From Coriaria nepalensis (Eukaryota > Streptophyta > Magnoliopsida > Cucurbitales > Coriariaceae), in NCBI GenBank assembly GCA_027186245.1, contig CP114481.1, positions 38,409,501 through 38,473,500 of the forward strand: 64,000 bases of DNA, in the 5' to 3' direction. The translations under genes were made by a program, and so were the position numbers. Shown here in pieces: positions 1 to 13,348 of the stretch. Every line of letters begins with the position of its first letter. Within the stretch, counting starts at the first letter, position 1. The notes beneath the pieces were generated by a model. The model saw only the letters and a list, made by a program, of their open reading frames with translations. It had not been told where the DNA came from and made no database searches.

Positions 1-142
1 GTTTTGCACTACAGACATAACTTCTGTGCATAACTTGCAAATGATCATTGCAAGGAAAGTGTGCGTTCGTTTAACCTTAAAATCATTTCAATGAGTCATT
101 TCAAGTCAATAACTTATTTCATAGCAAGTCGAACGTATTCTA
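1..142 (+). repeat. First complete monomer, used to number monomer positions
   Basis: The window opens at the base I use as monomer position 1. Landmarks are: GTTTTGCAC head (1-9); a variable hexamer at 14-19 that reads GACATA, GACACA, GAGACA or, with a changed base before it, AACATA; a near-palindrome around TGATCA (35-53); GTGTGCATTCG (59-69); a switch site near 75 (CCTTAAAATC or AAATTAAAATC); two direct copies of TCATTTCA 13 bp apart (83-90 and 96-103); a switch at 97-99 (GTCATTT or GTCCTTT); and a variable tail at 120-139. TGTGCAT occurs twice, 35 bp apart (25-31 and 60-66). Combinations of the hexamer, the two switches and the tail define the monomer types that build the higher-order repeats. 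The start base is a convention, not a biological boundary. Confidence 0.9.
35..53. other. Imperfect palindrome in monomer core (TGATCA dyad)
   Basis: TTGCAAATGATCATTGCAA has a perfect 10-bp palindrome (AATGATCATT) at monomer positions 40-49. Skipping one A on the left extends it to 9-bp arms, TTGC-AATGA against TCATT-GCAA. It recurs in nearly every monomer. A minority of types break it, for example GATCCTT near 2602, GTTCATT near 16090 and 16942, and ATTGGAAGG types after 40.7 kb. Dyads of this kind can bind a dimeric protein or form a cruciform; neither is shown here. The outer TTGCAA half-sites resemble bZIP (C/EBP-like) half-sites, but no specific binder can be assigned. Confidence 0.7.
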
Positions 143-551
143 GTTTTGCACTACAGACACAACTTTTGTGCATAACTTGCAAATGATCATTGCAAGGAAG
201 GTGTGCATTCGTTTAACCTTAAAATCATTTCAATGAGTCCTTTCAAGTCAATAACTTATTTCGGAGCAAGTCGAACGAATTCTAGTTTTGCACTACAGAC
301 ATAACTTTTGTGCATAACTTGCAAATGATCATTGCAAGGAAAGTGTGCATTCGTTTAACCTTAAAATCATTTCAATGAGTCATTTCAAGTCAATAACTTA
401 TTTCAAAGCAAGTCGAACGTATTCTAGTTTTGCACTACAGACACAACTTCTGTGCATAACTTGCAAATGATCATTGCAAAGAAAGTGTGCATTCGTTTAC
501 CCTTAAAATCATTTCAATGTGTCATTTCAAGTCAATAACTTATTTCAAAGC

Positions 552-565
552 AATTCGAACGAATT
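552..565. other. Tail inverted repeat AATTCG-AA-CGAATT (example copy)
   Basis: In monomers with the AATTCGAACGAATTC tail, two perfect 6-bp arms face each other across two A residues (monomer positions 126-139). Other tails replace it: AAGTCGAACGTATTC has no such symmetry, while AAGTCGATCGAATTC gives a different short palindrome, TCGATCGA. The tail is therefore the most type-specific part of the monomer and the best marker of higher-order order. Its alternative symmetry may be chance. Confidence 0.6.
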
Positions 566-994
566 CTAGTTTTGCACTACAGACACAACTTTTGTGCATA
601 ACATGCAAATGATCATTGCAAGGAAAGTGTGGATTCGTTTAACCTTAAAATCATTTCAATGAGTCATTTCAAGTCAATAACTTATTTCATAGCAAGTCGA
701 ACGTATTCTAGTTTTGCACTACAGACACAACTTTTGTGCATAACTTGCAAATGATCATTGCAAGGAAAGTGTGCATTCATTTAACCTTAAAATCATTTCA
801 ATGAGTCATTTCAAGTCAATAACTTATTTCAAAGCAATTCGAACGAATTCTAGTTTTGCACTACAGAGACAACTTTTGTGCATAACTTGCAAATGATCAT
901 TGCAAGGAAAGTGTGCATTCGTTTAACCTTAAAATCATTTCAATGAGTCATTTCAAGTCAATAACTTATTTCAAAGCAATTCGAACGAATTCTA

Positions 995-3900
995 GTTTTG
1001 CACTACAGAGACAACTTTTGTGCATAACTTGCAAATGATCATTGCGAGGAAAGTGTGCATTCGTTTAAAATTAAAATCATTTCAATAAGTCCTTTCAAGT
1101 CAATAACTTATTTCGAAGCAAGTCGAACGAATTCTAATTTTGCACTACAGACATAACTTTTGTGCATAACTTGCAAATGATCATTGCAAGGGAAGTGTGC
1201 ATTCGTTTAACCTTAAAATCATTTCAATGAGTCATTTCAAGTCAATAACTTATTTCATAGCAAGTCGAACGTATTCTAGTTTTGCACTACAGACATAACT
1301 TTTGTGCATAACTTGCAAATGATCATTGCAAAGAAAGTGTGCATTCGTTTAACCTTAAAATCATTTCAATGAGTCATTTCAAGTCAATAACTTATTTCAT
1401 AGCAAGTCGAACGTATTCTAGTTTTGCACTACAGACACAACTTTTGTGCATAACTTGCAAATGATCATTGCAAGGAAAGTGTGCATTCGTGTAAAATTAA
1501 AATCATTTCAACGAGTCCTTTCAAGTCAATAACTTATTTCGAAGCAAGTGGAACGAATTCTAGTTTTGCACTACAGACATAACTTTTGTGCATAACTTGC
1601 AAATGATCATTGCAAGGAAAGTGTGCATTCGTTTAACCTTAAAATCATTTCAATGAGTCATTTCAAGTCAATAACTTATTTCAAAGCAATTCGAACGAAT
1701 TCTAGTTTTGCACTACAGAGACAACTTTTGTGCATAACTTGCAAATGATCATTGCAAGGAAAGTGTGCATTCGTTTAAAATTAAAATCATTTCAATGAGT
1801 CCTTTCAAGTCAATAACTTACTTCAAAGCAATTCGAACGAATTCTAGTTTTGCACTACAGACACAAGTTTTGTGCATAACTTGCAAATGATCATTGCAAG
1901 GAAAGTGTGCATTCGTTTAACCTTAAAATCATTTCAATGAGTCATTTCAAGTCAATAACTTATTTCAAAGCAATTCAAACGAATTCTAGTTTTGCACTAC
2001 AGAGACAACTTTTGTGCATAACTTGCAAATGATCATTGCAGGGAAAGCGTGCATTCGTTTAGCCTTAAAATCATTTCAATGAGTCATTTCAAGTCAATAA
2101 CTTATTTCATAGCAAGTCGAACGTATTCTAGTTTTGCACTACAGACACAACTTTTGTGCATAACTTGCAAATGATCATTGCAAGGAAAGTGTGCATTCAT
2201 TTAACCTTAAAATCATTTCAATGAGTCATTTCAAGTCAATAACTTATTTCAAAGCAATTCGAACGAATTCTAGTTTTGCACTACAGAGACAACTTTTGTG
2301 CATAACTTGCAAATGATCATTGCAAGGAAAGTGTGCATTTGTTTAAAATTAAAATCATTTCAATGAGTCCTTTCAAGTCAATAACTTATTTCGAAGCAAG
2401 TCGATCGAATTCTAGTTTTGCACTACAAACATAACTTTCGTGCATAACTTGCAAATGATCATTGCAAGGAAAGTGTGCATTCGTTTAACCTTAAAATAAT
2501 TTCAATGAGTCATTTCAAATCAATAACTTATTTCATAGCAAGTCGAACGTATTCTAGTTTTGCACTACAAACACAACTTTGGTGCATAACTTGCAAATGA
2601 TCCTTGCAAGGAAAGTGTGCATTCGTTTAACCTTAAAATCATTTCAATGAGTCATTTCAGGTCAATAACTTATTTCAAAGCAATTCGAACGAATTGTAGT
2701 TTTGCACTACAGAGACAACTTTTGTGCATAACTTGCAAATGATCATTGCGAGGAAAGTGTGCATTCGTTTAAAATTAAAATCATTTCAATAAGTCCTTTC
2801 AAGTCAATAACTTATTTCGAAGCAAGTCGAACGAATTCTAATTTTGCACTACAGACATAACTTTTGTGCATAACTTGCAAATGATCATTGCAAGGGAAGT
2901 GTGCATTCGTTTAACCTTAAAATCATTTCAATGAGTCATTTCAAGTCAATAACTTATTTCATAGCAAGTCGAACGTATTCTAGTTTTGCACTACAGACAT
3001 AACTTTTGTGCATAACTTGCAAATGATCATTGCAAAGAAAGTGTGCATTCGTTTAACCTTAAAATCATTTCAATGAGTCATTTCAAGTCAATAACTTATT
3101 TCATAGCAAGTCGAACGTATTCTAGTTTTGCACTACAGACACAACTTTTGTGCATAACTTGCAAATGATCATTGCAAGGAAAGTGTGCATTCGTGTAAAA
3201 TTAAAATCATTTCAATGAGTCCTTTCAAGTCAATAACTTATTTCGAAGCAAGTGGAACGAATTCTAGTTTTGCACTACAGACATAACTTTTGTGCATAAC
3301 TTGCAAATGATCATTGCAAGGAAAGTGTGCATTCGTTTAACCTTAAAATCATTTCAATGAGTCATTTCAAGTCAATAACTTATTTCAAAGCAATTCGAAC
3401 GAATTCTAGTTTTGCACTACAGAGACAACTTTTGTGCATAACTTGCAAATGATCATTGCAAGGAAAGTGTGCATTCGTTTAAAATTAAAATCATTTCAAT
3501 GAGTCCTTTCAAGTCAATAACTTACTTCAAAGCAATTCGAACGAATTCTAGTTTTGCACTACAGACACAACTTTTGTGCATAACTTGCAAATGATCATTG
3601 CAAGGAAAGTGTGCATTCGTTTAACCTTAAAATCATTTCAATGAGTCATTTCAAGTCAATAACTTATTTCAAAGCAATTCGAACGAATTCTAGTTTTGCA
3701 CTACAGAGACAACTTTTGTGCATAACTTGCAAATGATCATTGCAGGGAAAGTGTGCATTCGTTTAACCTTAAAATCTTTTCAATGAGTCATTTCAAGTCA
3801 ATAACTTATTTCATAGCAAGTCGAACGTATTCTAGTTTTGCACTACAGACACAACTTTTGTGCATAACTTGCAAATGATCATTGCAAGGAAAGTGTGCAT

Positions 3901-4402
3901 TCATTTAACCTTAAAATCATTTCAATGAGTCATTTCAAGTCAATAACTTATTTCAAAGCAATTCGAACGAATTCTAGTTTTGCACTACAGAGACAACTTT
4001 TGTGCATAACTTGCAAATGATCATTGCAAGGAAAGTGTGCATTTGTTTAAAATTAAAATCATTTCAATGAGTCCTTTCAAGTCAATAACTTATTTCGAAG
4101 CAAGTCGATCGAATTCTAGTTTTGCACTACAAACATAACTTTCGTGCATAACTTGCAAATGATCATTGCAAGGAAAGTGTTCATTCGTTTAACCTTAAAA
4201 TAATTTCAATGAGTCATTTCAAGTCAATAACTTATTTGATAGCAAGTCGAACGTATTCTAGTTTTGCACTACAGACACAACTTTGGTGCATAACTTGCAA
4301 ATGATCCTTGCAAGGAAAGTGTGCATTCGTTTAACCTTAAAATCATTTCAATGAGTCATTTCATGTCAATAACTTATTTCAAAGCAATTCGAACGAATTG
4401 TA
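995..4402 (+). repeat. Two tandem 12-monomer units (1,704 bp each)
   Basis: The units 995-2698 and 2699-4402 start with the ATTGCGAGG monomer and run through the same order of types. This includes the GTGTAAAATT monomer followed by a GTGGAACG tail (near 1550 and 3254), the GCAGGGAAAG monomer (near 2040 and 3744) and the CATTCATTTAACC monomer (near 2198 and 3902). They differ by scattered single bases, for example CACAAG near 1862 against CACAAC in the second copy, and ATCTTTT near 3774 against ATCATTT in the first. Confidence 0.85.
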
Positions 4403-5538
4403 GTTTTGCACTACAGAGACAACTTTTGTGCATAACTTGCAAATGATCATTGCGAGGAAAGTGTGCATTCGTTTAAAATTAAAATCATTTCAATAAGTCC
4501 TTTCAAGTCAATAACTTATTTCGAAGCAAGTCGAACGAATTCTAATTTTGCACTACAGACATAACTTTTGTGCATAACTTGCAAATGATCATTGCAAGGG
4601 AAGTGTGCATTCGTTTAACCTTAAAATCATTCCAATGAGTCATTTCAAGTCAATAACTTATTTCAAAGCAATTCGAACGAATTCTTGTTTTGCACTACAG
4701 AGACAACTTTTGTGCATAACTTGCAAATGATCATTGCAAGGAAAGTCTGCATTCGTGTAAAATTCAAATCATTTCAATGAGTCCTTTCAAGTCAATAACT
4801 TATTTCAAAGCAATTAGAACGAATTCTAGTTTTGCACTACAGACATAACTTTTGTGCATAACTTGCAAATGATCATTGCAAAGAAAGTGTGCATTCGTTT
4901 AATATTAAAATCATTTCAATGAGTCATTTCAAGTCAATAACTTATTTCATAGCAAGTCGATCGTATTCTAGTTTTGCACTACAGACACAACTTTTGTGCA
5001 TAACTTGCAAATGATCATTGCAAGGAAAGTGTGCATTCGTTTAACCTTAAAATCATTTCAATGAGTCATTTCAAGTCAATAACTTATTTCAAAGCAAGTC
5101 GAACGTATTCTAGTTTTGCACTACAGACACAACTTCTGTGCATAACTTGCAAATGATCATTGCAAAGAAAGTGTGCATTCGTTTACCCTTAAAATCATTT
5201 CAATGAGTCATTTCAAGTCAATAACTTATTTCAAAGCAATTCGAACGAATTCTAGTTTTGCACTACAGACACAACTTTTGTGCATAACATGCAAATGATC
5301 ATTGCAAGGAAAGTCTGCATTCGTGTAAAATTAAAATCATTTCAATGAGTCCTTTCAAGTCAATAACTTATTTCAAAGCAATTTGAACGAATTCTAGTTT
5401 TGCACTACAGACATAACTTTTGTGCATAACTTGCAAATGATCATTGCAAGGAAAGTGTGCATTCGTTTAACCTTAAAATCATTTCAATGAGTCATTTCAA
5501 GTCAATAACTTATTTCAAAGCAAGTCGAACGTATTCTA

Positions 5539-6674
5539 GTTTTGCACTATAGACACAACTTTGGTGCATAACTTGCAAATGATCCTTGCAAGGAAAGTGT
5601 GCATTCGTTGAACCTTAAAATCATTTCAATGAGTCATTTCAAGTCAATAACTTATTTCAAAGCAATTCGAACGAATTGTAGTTTTGCACTACAGAGACAA
5701 CTTTTGTGCATAACTTGCAAATGATCATTGCGAGGAAAGTGTGCATTCGTTTAAAATTAAAATCATTTCAATAAGTCCTTTCAAGTCAATAACTTATTTC
5801 GAAGCAAGTCGAACGAATTCTAATTTTGCACTACAGACATAACTTTTGTGCATAACTTGCAAATGATCATTGCAAGGGAAGTGTGCATTCGTTTAACCTT
5901 AAAATCATTTCAATGAGTCATTTCAAGTCAATAACTTATTTCATAGCAAGTCGAACGTATTCTAGTTTTGCACTACAGACATAACTTTTGTGCATAACTT
6001 GCAAATGATCATTGCAAAGAAAGTGTGCATTCGTTTAACCTTAAAATCATTTCAATGAGTCATTTCAAGTCAATAACTTATTTCAAAGCAAGTCGAACGT
6101 ATTCTAGTTTTGCACTATAGACACAACTTTGGTGCATAACTTGCAAATGATCCTTGCAAGGAAAGTGTGCATTCGTTGAACCTTAAAATCATTTCAATGA
6201 GTCATTTCAAGTCAATAACTTATTTCAAAGCAATTCGAACGAATTGTAGTTTTGCACTACAGAGACAACTTTTGTGCATAACTTGCAAATGATCATTGCG
6301 AGGAAAGTGTGCATTCGTTTAAAATTAAAATCATTTCAATAAGTCCTTTCAAGTCAATAACTTATTTCGAAGCAAGTCGAACGAATTCTAATTTTGCACT
6401 ACAGACATAACTTTTGTGCATAACTTGCAAATGATCATTGCAAGGGAAGTGTGCATTCGTTTAACCTTAAAATCATTTCAATGAGTCATTTCAAGTCAAT
6501 AACTTATTTCATAGCAAGTCGAACGTATTCTAGTTTTGCACTACAGACATAACTTTTGTGCATAACTTGCAAATGATCATTGCAAAGAAAGTGTGCATTC
6601 GTTTAACCTTAAAATCATTTCAATGAGTCATTTCAAGTCAATAACTTATTTCATAGCAAGTCGAACGTATTCTA
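5539..6674 (+). repeat. Tandem tetramer, 2 x 568 bp
   Basis: Four-monomer blocks 5539-6106 and 6107-6674 share the rare CACTATAG head and GTTGAACC, then the ATTGCGAGG monomer, the ATTTTGC monomer with AAGGGAAG, and a GACATA monomer. In the right copy of the segmental duplication the position equivalent to 5539 (12639) lacks both rare bases. The second tetramer here is thus probably a local duplication or conversion made after, or outside, the larger event. Confidence 0.75.
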
Positions 6675-7952
6675 GTTTTGCACCACAGACACAACTTTTG
6701 TGCATAACTTGCAAATGATCATTGCAAGGAAAGTGTGCATTCGTGTAAAATTAAAATCATTTCAATGAGTCCTTTCAAGTCAATAACTTATTTCGAAGCA
6801 AGTGGAACGAATTCTAGTTTTGCACTACAGACATAACTTTTGTGCATAACTTGCAAATGATCATTGCAAGGAAAGTGTGCATTCGTTTAACCTTAAAATC
6901 ATTTCAATGAGTCATTTCAAGTCAATAACTTATTTCAAAGCAATTCGAACGAATTCTAGTTTTGCACTACAGAGACAACTTTTGTGCATAACTTGCAAAT
7001 GATCATTGCAAGGAAAGTGTGCATTCGTTTAAAATTAAAATCATTTCAATGTGTCCTTTCAAGTCAATAACTTACTTCAAAGCAATTCGAACGAATTCTA
7101 GTTTTGCACTACAGACACAACTTTTGTGCATAACTTGCAAATGATCATTGCAAGGAAAGTGTGCATTCGTTTAACCTTAAAATCATTTCAATGAGTCATT
7201 TCAAGTCAATAACTTATTTCAAAGCAATTCGAACGAATTCTAGTTTTGCACTACAGAGACAACTTTTGTGCATAACTTGCAAATGATCATTGCAGGGAAA
7301 GTGTGCATTCGTTTAACCTTAAAATCATTTCTATGAGTCATTTCAAGTCAATAACTTATTTCAAAGCAAGTCGAACGTATTCTAGTTTTGCACTACAGAC
7401 ACAACTTTTGTGCATAACTTGCAAATGATCATTTCAAGGAAAGTGTGCATTCATTTAACCTTAAAATCATTTCAATGAGTCATTTCAAGTCAATAACTTA
7501 TTTCAAAGCAATTCGAACGAATTCTAGTTTTGCACTACAGAGACAACTTTTGTGCATAACTTGCAAATGATCATTGCAAGGAAAGTGTGCATTTGTTTAA
7601 AATTAAAATCATTTCAATGAGTCCTTTCAAGTCAATAACTTATTTCGAAGCAAGTCGATCGAATTCTAGTTTTGCACTACAAACATAACTTTCGTGCATA
7701 ACTTGCAAATGATCATTGCAAGGAAAGTGTGCATTCGTTTAACCTTAAAATAATTTCAATGAGTCATTTCAAGTCAATAACTTATTTCATAGCAAGTCGA
7801 ACGTATTCTAGTTTTGCACTACAGACACAACTTTGGTGCATAACTTGCAAATGATCCTTGCAAGGAAAGTGTGCATTCGTTTAACCTTAAAATCATTTCA
7901 ATGAGTCATTTCATGTCAATAACTTATTTCAAAGCAATTCGAACGAATTCTA
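6249..7952 (+). repeat. 12-monomer unit
   Basis: This 1,704-bp unit again runs from one ATTGCGAGG monomer to the next. It matches 13349-15052 at an offset of 7,100, including the odd GATCATTTCAAGG near 7428 and 14528 and GCACCACAG near 6680 and 13780. Confidence 0.8.
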
Positions 7953-8236
7953 GTTTTGCACTACAGACACAACTTTTGTGCATAACTTGCAAATGATCAT
8001 TGCGAGGAAAGTGTGCATTAGTTTAAAATTAAAATCATTTCAATAAGTCCTTTCAAGTCAATAACTTATTTCGAAGCAAGTCGAACGAATTCTAATTTTG
8101 CACTACAGACATAACTTTTGTGCATAACTTGCAAATGATCATTGCAAGGGAAGTGTGCATTCGTTTAACCTTAAAATCATTTCAATGAGTCATTTCAAGT
8201 CAATAACTTATTTCAAAGCAATTCGAACGAATTCTT

Positions 8237-9088
8237 GTTTTGCACTACAGAGACAACTTTTGTGCATAACTTGCAAATGATCATTGCAAGGAAAGTCTGC
8301 ATTCGTGTAAAATTCAAATCATTTCAATGAGTCCTTTCAAGTCAATAACTTATTTTAAAGCAATTAGAACGAATTCTAGTTTTGCACTACAGACATAACT
8401 TTTGTGCATAACTTGCAAATGATCATTGCAAAGAAAGTGTGCATTCGTTTAACCTTAAAATCATTTCAATGAGTCATTTCAAGTCAATAACTTATTTCAT
8501 AGCAAGTCGATCGTATTCTAGTTTTGCACTACAGACACAACTTTTGTGCATAACTTGGAAATGATCATTGCAAGGAAAGTGTGCATTCGTTTAACCTTAA
8601 AATCATTTCAATGAGTCATTTCAAGTCAATAACTTATTTCAAAGCAAGTCGAACGTATTCTAGTTTTGCACTACAGACACAACTTTGGTGCATAACTTGC
8701 AAATGATCCTTGCAAGGAAAGTGTGCATTCGTTTAACCTTAAAATCATTTCAATGAGTCATTTCAAGTCAATAACTTATTTCAAAGCAATTCGAACGAAT
8801 TGTAGTTTTGCACTACAGAGACAACTTTTGTGCATAACTTGCAAATGATCATTGCAAGGAAAGTCTGCATTCGTGTAAAATTCAAATCATTTCAATGAGT
8901 CCTTTCAAGTCAATAACTTATTTCAAAGCAATTAGAACGAATTCTAGTTTTGCACTACAGACATAACTTTTGTGCATAACTTGCAAATGATCATTGCAAA
9001 GAAAGTGTGCATTCGTTTAACCTTAAAATCATTTCAATGAGTCATTTCAAGTCAATAACTTATTTCATAGCAAGTCGATCGTATTCTA
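8237..9088 (+). repeat. Repeated dimer within a tetramer spacing
   Basis: Monomers 8237-8520 and 8805-9088 are near-identical pairs, 568 bp apart. Both carry AAAGTCTGCATTCGTG, AAATTCAAATC and an AATTAGAACG tail, followed by a GACATA monomer with a TCGATCGTATTC tail. The two monomers between them (8521-8804) end the left copy of the segmental duplication, so its junction lies here. Confidence 0.7.
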
Positions 9089-9372
9089 GTTTTGCACTAC
9101 AGACACAACTTTTGTGCATAACTTGCAAATGATCATTGCAAGGAAAGTGTGCATTCATTTAACCTTAAAATCATTTCAATGAGTCATTTCAAGTCAATAA
9201 CTTATTTCAAAGCAATTCGAACGAATTCTAGTTTTGCACTACAGAGACAACTTTTGTGCATAACTTGCAAATGATCATTGCAAGGAAAGTGTGCATTCGT
9301 TTAACCTTAAAATCATTTCAATGAGTCATTTCAAGTCAATAACTTATTTCAAAGCAATTCGAACGAATTCTA

Positions 9373-12300
9373 GTTTTGCACTACAGAGACAACTTTTGTG
9401 CATAACTTGCAAATGATCATTGCGAGGAAAGTGTGCATTCGTTTAAAATTAAAATCATTTCAATAAGTCCTTTCAAGTCAATAACTTATTTCGAAGCAAG
9501 TCGAACGAATTCTAATTTTGCACTACAGACATAACTTTTGTGCATAACTTGCAAATGATCATTGCAAGGGAAGTGTGCATTCGTTTAACCTTAAAATCAT
9601 TTCAATGAGTCATTTCAAGTCAATAACTTATTTCATAGCAAGTCGAACGTATTCTAGTTTTGCACTACAAACATAACTTTTGTGCATAACTTGCAAATGA
9701 TCATTGCAAAGAAAGTGTGCATTCGTTTAACCTTAAAATCATTTCAATGAGTCATTTCAAGTCAATAACTTATTTCATAGCAAGTCGAACGTATTCTAGT
9801 TTTGCACTACAGACACAACTTTTGTGCATAACTTGCAAATGATCATTGCAAGGAAAGTGTGCATTCGTGTAAAATTAAAATCATTTCAATGAGTCCTTTC
9901 AAGTCAATAACTTATTTCGAAGCAAGTGGAACGAATTCTAGTTTTGCACTACAGACATAACTTTTGTGCATAACTTGCAAATGATCATTGCAAGGAAAGT
10001 GTGCATTCGTTTAACCTTAAAATCATTTCAATGAGTCATTTCATGTCAATAACTTATTTCAAAGCAATTCGAACGAATTCTAGTTTTGCACTACAGAGAC
10101 AACTTTTGTGCATAACTTGCAAATGATCATTGCAAGGAAAGTGTGCATTCGTTTAAAATTAAAATCATTTCAATGAGTCCTTTCAAGTCAATAACTTACT
10201 TCAAAGCAATTCGAACGAATTCTAGTTTTGCACTACAGACACAAGTTTTGTGCATAACTTGCAAATGATCATTGCAAGGAAAGTGTGCATTCGTTTAACC
10301 TTAAAATCATTTCAATGAGTCATTTCAAGTCAATAACTTATTTCAAAGCAATTCGAACGAATTCTAGTTTTGCACTACAGAGACAACTTTTGTGCATAAC
10401 TTGCAAATGATCATTGCAGGGAAAGTGTGCATTCGTTTAGCCTTAAAATCATTTCAATGAGTCATTTCAAGTCAATAACTTATTTCATAGCAAGTCGAAC
10501 GTATTCTAGTTTTGCACTACAGACACAACTTTTGTGCATAACTTGCAAATGATCATTGCAAGGAAAGTGTGCATTCATTTAACCTTAAAATCATTTCAAT
10601 GAGTCACTTCAAGTCAATAACTTATTTCAAAGCAATTCGAACGAATTCTAGTTTTGCACTACAGAGACAACTTTTGTGCATAACTTGCAAATGATCATTG
10701 CAAGGAAAGTGTGCATTTGTTTAAAATTAAAATCATTTCAATGAGTCCTTTCAAGTCAATAACTTATTTCGAAGCAAGTCGATCGAATTCTAGTTTTGCA
10801 CTACAAACATAACTTTCGTGCATAACTTGCAAATGATCATTGCAAGGAAAGTGTGCATTCGTTTAACCTTAAAATAATTTCAATGAGTCATTTCAAGTCA
10901 ATAACTTATTTCATAGCAAGTCGAACGTATTCTAGTTTTGCACTACAAACACAACTTTGGTGCATAACTTGCAAATGATCCTTGCAAGGAAAGTGTGCAT
11001 TCGTTTAACCTTAAAATCATTTCAATGAGTCATTTCAGGTCAATAACTTATTTCAAAGCAATTCGAACGAATTGTAGTTTTGCACTACAGAGACAACTTT
11101 TGTGCATAACTTGCAAATGATCATTGCGAGGAAAGTGTGCATTCGTTTAAAATTAAAATCATTTCAATAAGTCCTTTCAAGTCAATAACTTATTTCGAAG
11201 CAAGTCGAACGAATTCTAATTTTGCACTACAGACATAACTTTTGTGCATAACTTGCAAATGATCATTGCAAGGGAAGTGTGCATTCGTTTAACCTTAAAA
11301 TCATTTCAATGAGTCATTTCAAGTCAATAACTTATTTCATAGCAAGTCGAACGTATTCTAGTTTTGCACTACAGACATAACTTTTGTGCATAACTTGCAA
11401 ATGATCATTGCAAAGAAAGTGTGCATTCGTTTAACCTTAAAATCATTTCAATGAGTCATTTCAAGTCAATAACTTATTTCATAGCAAGTCGAACGTATTC
11501 TAGTTTTGCACTACAGACACAACTTTTGTGCATAACTTGCAAATGATCATTGCAAGGAAAGTGTGCATTCGTGTAAAATTAAAATCATTTCAATGAGTCC
11601 TTTCAAGTCAATAACTTATTTCGAAGCAAGTGGAACGAATTCTAGTTTTGCACTACAGACATAACTTTTGTGCATAACTTGCAAATGATCATTGCAAGGA
11701 AAGTGTGCATTCGTTTAACCTTAAAATCATTTCAATGAGTCATTTCAAGTCAATAACTTATTTCAAAGCAATTCGAACGAATTCTAGTTTTGCACTACAG
11801 AGACAACTTTTGTGCATAACTTGCAAATGATCATTGCAAGGAAAGTGTGCATTCGTTTAAAATTAAAATCATTTCAATGAGTCCTTTCAAGTCAATAACT
11901 TACTTCAAAGCAATTCGAACGAATTCTAGTTTTGCACTACAGACACAACTTTTGTGCATAACTTGCAAATGATCATTGCAAGGAAAGTGTGCATTCGTTT
12001 AACCTTAAAATCATTTCAATGAGTCATTTCAAGTCAATAACTTATTTCAAAGTAATTCGAACGAATTCTAGTTTTGCACTACAGAGACAACTTTTGTGCA
12101 TAACTTGCAAATGATCATTGCAGGGAAAGTGTGCATTCGTTTAACCTTAAAATCTTTTCAATGAGTCATTTCAAGTCAATAACTTATTTCATAGCAAGTC
12201 GAACGTATTCTAGTTTTGCACTACAGACACAACTTTTGTGCATAACTTGCAAATGATCATTGCAAGGAAAGTGTGCATTCATTTAACCTTAAAATCATTT

Positions 12301-12780
12301 CAATGAGTCATTTCAAGTCAATAACTTATTTCAAAGCAATTCGAACGAATTCTAGTTTTGCACTACAGAGACAACTTTTGTGCATAACTTGCAAATGATC
12401 ATTGCAAGGAAAGTGTGCATTTGTTTAAAATTAAAATCATTTCAATGAGTCCTTTCAAGTCAATAACTTATTTCGAAGCAAGTCGATCGAATTCTAGTTT
12501 TGCACTACAAACATAACTTTCGTGCATAACTTGCAAATGATCATTGCAAGGAAAGTGTTCATTCGTTTAACCTTAAAATAATTTCAATGAGTCATTTCAA
12601 GTCAATAACTTATTTCATAGCAAGTCGAACGTATTCTAGTTTTGCACTACAGACACAACTTTGGTGCATAACTTGCAAATGATCCTTGCAAGGAAAGTGT
12701 GCATTCGTTTAACCTTAAAATCATTTCAATGAGTCATTTCATGTCAATAACTTATTTCAAAGCAATTCGAACGAATTGTA
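9373..12780 (+). repeat. Two tandem 12-monomer units
   Basis: Units 9373-11076 and 11077-12780 each run from one ATTGCGAGG monomer to the next. They correspond one-to-one to 995-2698 and 2699-4402 at an offset of 8,378. Each matches its distant counterpart in rare bases better than it matches its own neighbour. The two 12-mers were therefore copied together as a block, not amplified independently. Confidence 0.83.
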
Positions 12781-13348
12781 GTTTTGCACTACAGAGACAA
12801 CTTTTGTGCATAACTTGCAAATGATCATTGCGAGGAAAGTGTGCATTCGTTTAAAATTAAAATCATTTCAATAAGTCCTTTCAAGTCAATAACTTATTTC
12901 GAAGCAAGTCGAACGAATTCTAATTTTGCACTACAGACATAACTTTTGTGCATAACTTGCAAATGATCATTGCAAGGGAAGTGTGCATTCGTTTAACCTT
13001 AAAATCATTTCAATGAGTCATTTCAAGTCAATAACTTATTTCATAGCAAGTCGAACGTATTCTAGTTTTGCACTACAGACATAACTTTTGTGCATAACTT
13101 GCAAATGATCATTGCAAAGAAAGTGTGCATTCGTTTAACCTTAAAATCATTTCAATGAGTCATTTCAAGTCAATAACTTATTTCAAAGCAAGTCGAACGT
13201 ATTCTAGTTTTGCACTATAGACACAACTTTGGTGCATAACTTGCAAATGATCCTTGCAAGGAAAGTGTGCATTCGTTGAACCTTAAAATCATTTCAATGA
13301 GTCATTTCAAGTCAATAACTTATTTCAAAGCAATTCGAACGAATTGTA

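Larger units (their letters stand above)
711..8804 (+). repeat. Segmental duplication, left copy (57 monomers)
   Basis: This 8.1-kb stretch reappears at 9,089-15,904. From 711 to about 4,630 the two copies align at an offset of exactly 8,378 (59 monomers). From 5,681 to 8,804 they align at 7,100 (50 monomers). Shared rare bases support this: CACAAGTTTT near 1862 and 10240, GTTTAGCC near 2061 and 10439, CATTTCAGG near 2654 and 11032, AAAATCTTTT at 3771 and 12149, GTGTTCATTCG near 4177 and 12555, and GCACCACAG near 6680 and 13780. Bases from about 4,630 to 5,680 have no counterpart in the right copy. Changes private to this copy, such as CTATGAG near 7331 and ACTTGGAAATG near 8556, show divergence since the duplication. 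Confidence 0.85.

Noticed and set aside
60..142. CENP-B box-like matches (TTCG followed by A at the right spacing) in GCATTCGTTTAACC and in the AATTCGAACGAATTC tail
   Set aside because: Both match only the left part of the core motif. The CGGG half is absent on either strand of the consensus monomer, so no CENP-B box is claimed.
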